From the NCBI GenBank assembly GCA_964019335.1, contig OZ025653.1, forward strand, positions 1-64,000: a stretch of DNA of 64,000 nucleotides, written 5' to 3'. Of this stretch, positions 61,909-64,000 are shown in pieces. The translations under genes were made by a program, and so were the position numbers. How positions within the stretch are numbered: position 1 is the first letter of the stretch; each line of letters opens with the position of its first letter. The notes beneath the pieces are model-generated. The model had not been told where the DNA came from. It saw nothing but the letters and a program-made list of their open reading frames with translations, and ran no database searches. This stretch comes from Diplonema japonicum (Eukaryota > Euglenozoa > Diplonemea > Diplonemida > Diplonemidae).

Positions 61909-64000
61909 CTATAACACAACATGGCCACTCCGGTACACATCGCGTATTCTTGGGGAGAGGGGACGTGCTGGCTCAGAGGTATCAGTGCACCTGTCATGAG
62001 TTGTCTAGCAGGCAAAAACATACATTGGATTTGCAGGGGTCCAGGTCGGCTTAATGCGAGACACCTTCACAACGACGGCTTCCCCGCTCTTTCCCGGACT
62101 TTCAGGCTCACTACCTACCACAGCCAAAGCACCGGCAGGTATGTACAAGTCGACGGGACCAACCAAGGTACCGGCACCGCACCTGAGTGTTGTTGAAATG
62201 CCTCTGGATGTCGAGCCGGAGACGCTGCGGCTCCTCCCAGGCGTCCCTTTATCTTCCGAAGCGGCCTCGCTGAAGCTTGCAGGCTGTGAGGATGTAATAA
62301 AAGAGCTAAACATACCATTTTGCAAGACGATGCCGTCGGTGACCTATAGGAGGCGCTTAGTGCTGATATGTTTTTGAAGTACTCTAGCTTTTCCTCATCA
62401 ACCTTTGTTACATCAACAGAGTAGTCAATCTCTGTCATCGACACTAGCAGGCGAACGGTACCAGTGATGTGCGTGAAGCACGCAACTTGTCTCATGCCAT
62501 TAAGAGACCATGCCACTGTGCCCTTGTCCATGTTCAGATGCATGGTGACGATGTCCCCGTAGCCATATGGCTCTGCACCCACCACCTCTTTCCCACATTT
62601 CCATATCTCACCGCGGCTTGTGTATGTCCACACATCCGCCATCTGTGTGACATCTCCGTTCAAGTAAATCCCTTCGCGGCAAATACCAAAGCTGAACCCT
62701 TTGCTGCCCTGCGTCACCCTCATGTTATATTCCACCACGCCACTGCCAAACGAGAACTCATCCTTGCCGATCGCGTTTCGGCAAGCATCGCTGGCCTTGT
62801 CGAGGGAGAGCCTTTCATACTCAATACTGAAGTCCTTGTGGTAGATCTCCCACATGTCCTGCTCTGTTCCCTTTAGCCAGTGAGAAAATTGAGCAAATGC
62901 TGTGTTTCCACGGGGGCTCCCTGTCTTCGGCGACACAGACCTCTTAGACTCCGCCGACTTCCTCCCCGCAAGCTTGATGTTGTGTGGAATGTGCACAGCC
63001 TCTGCAAACGTCACAAGGTCAAAGAGGGTGGAATGGAGATCTTCAGCGCACAAAGTACCACCCACGCCGTTTTGGTCTCTCAGCTGGCGGTTGATAGGGT
63101 CGTATGTAAAGCGGCGTGTTTCACTAACGGGGATTGCACCGTCGTTGATGTACGTCGATGACCACCCTGCGCCCTCGGAGGCCATGTAACGCAGCGTGTT
63201 GGTGAGGCCCACCGGTCCCTGCAGCAAGATGGTTAGCATGATTGGCAGATTCTCAGACTTACTAAAGACAATCGGCTTGGCTTGTGAAGGCGGTCTCTTA
63301 GCCGTCCTGTGAGTTGAGGGTGGGGGGGACACCTGATGAGTGCGATGGGGCAGCGTGACCTGACGCATGCTCATAGGAACAGATGTTGTCACCAACTTAG
63401 ACGGAGACTGCGGTCGTATGAGGCGTCGCATGGGCGAGTCCTGACGGCCGTGTGAGGCAGGCGCAGCTGACTTGCTGGCTCTTGCAGAGTCCTGCTTGCT
63501 CCTGGACCTGAACCTGCCCCGAGGAGGATTGCGACTCTCTTTTTCTCTCACACCTGCCTGCTTCTTAAGCCGGGCGATCTCTTCCCTCTGCTTGATTATC
63601 GGTCGATTAGGAGCCGAAGAACCTCTTCTCGTTGCCTTGGACTTCTTCTTCCCCTTAGCAGGAGGAGGAAGACTCTCGAGACGCACCTCATTGTCATTCA
63701 GGCTGCATACTGCGATGTCCGGCGTCGGTGCCTCTTCTGGGTCAAAGCTCCGGCTGCGGATCTCGGATCCGAGTAAAGTGTCATCAAAGGGGTCAGGGGG
63801 TATCTCTGGTGACGCCACATCGAGCCCTTCGTCAGTGTGACCAGCGCTCCCGTTGGTCTTTTCCTCAGGGTGATTCCGTTCCACCCAATCTGCCCAGAAA
63901 TCCTTTTTATAAAACTTGTTTGCGGCATTCTCCTTCACCTCACACAGTTCCTGTAGTTGTGTACATGCGGGGGTGGCTGCACACCTCGTTATTGTTCTCT
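61909..64000 (-). CDS. SPRY-domain protein (5' end outside window)
   Basis: Exons 64000-63985 (partial), 63950-62316, 62283-62024, 61990-61909 (introns 34, 32, 33 nt); at least 663 aa. Residues ~15-220 are disordered with basic repeats (SRSKQDSARASKSAAPASHG). Around residues 320-520 a B30.2/SPRY fold is visible: WEIYHKDFSIEYERLSLDKA, FSFGICREGIYLNG, WKCGKEVVGAEPYGYGDIVT, MHLNMDKGTVAWSLNGM. The tail (about 110 aa) lies on the two small last exons. SPRY domains bind protein partners; the role is unknown. The upstream part continues beyond the window. Confidence 0.82.

Noticed and set aside
1-64000. CRISPR array, bacterial operon, insertion sequence or tRNA/rRNA genes
   Set aside because: No spaced direct repeats of CRISPR type, no transposase-like frame with terminal inverted repeats, no tRNA B-box (GGTTCGAANCC) and no rRNA-like tract were seen.

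Overview
The window is a nuclear chromosome segment from a unicellular eukaryote. About 37 protein genes fill 2.2-64 kb, and every one lies on the minus strand. Spacers between stop and next ATG are usually 50-120 nt and in two cases 14 nt. Most ATGs lie within about 20 nt downstream of an AG that looks like a splice acceptor, often written AG|GTnnnATG. About 30 genes could be rebuilt in full by joining exons across roughly 85 very short introns (about 30-57 nt, mode 31-35, 5' site GTATGC or GTATGT). Unidirectional, tightly packed genes with an acceptor before each ATG suggest polycistronic transcription with spliced-leader trans-splicing. A protein kinase A regulatory subunit with an N-terminal leucine-rich-repeat domain and non-canonical ligand pockets points to Euglenozoa. 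The abundant cis-introns argue against a typical kinetoplastid, so a diplonemid or euglenid is my best guess; this is inference. No spliced-leader RNA gene, tRNA, rRNA or CRISPR array was seen.

Layout. 1-2.18 kb is a repeat-rich end: a 287-bp array of the 8-mer GGGTTTGC, a 26-bp tandem array, homopolymers, CA-rich sequence and a truncated AlkB-like gene with a long Ala-rich leader. Going rightwards the minus-strand genes are: a multi-spanning membrane protein, a RanBP2-type zinc-finger repeat protein, a zinc-finger thioredoxin-fold protein, a coiled-coil protein and a PB1-like/WD40 protein (2-9 kb); a small KOW-like protein, a secreted DUF6259-like glycosidase, an annexin/zinc-finger/WW multidomain protein and COQ3 (9-16 kb); a 1454-aa coiled-coil protein, a Shewanella-like phosphatase, a polytopic membrane protein with a Gln-rich tail, an ankyrin protein and three small proteins (16-27 kb); a PXK-like PX/pseudokinase/WH2 protein, a fucosyltransferase-like enzyme, a BIRC6-type E2 and NAA30 (27-35 kb); a CCDC81-like HU protein, a GH18 protein, a RING/beta-propeller E3, a DEX1-like FG-GAP membrane protein and an RCC1 protein with a mitochondrial-type leader (35-46 kb); an IQ-motif protein, the LRR-PKA regulatory subunit, a TPR/WW/SAP protein, a TCERG1/PRP40-type WW-FF splicing protein, an RSG1-like GTPase, a CCDC151/ODA10 outer-arm docking protein and an incomplete SPRY protein (46-64 kb).

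The genes do not form one pathway, as expected for a housekeeping polycistron. Several fit a flagellated cell (CCDC151, CCDC81, RSG1-like GTPase, possibly PKA). Others are secretory or surface (GH18, DUF6259, fucosyltransferase, DEX1), mitochondrial (COQ3, RCC1-like) or RNA processing (TCERG1/PRP40). Exon coordinates were read by hand. For every gene reconstructed from its ATG the summed exon length is a multiple of three, but individual splice sites are predictions.
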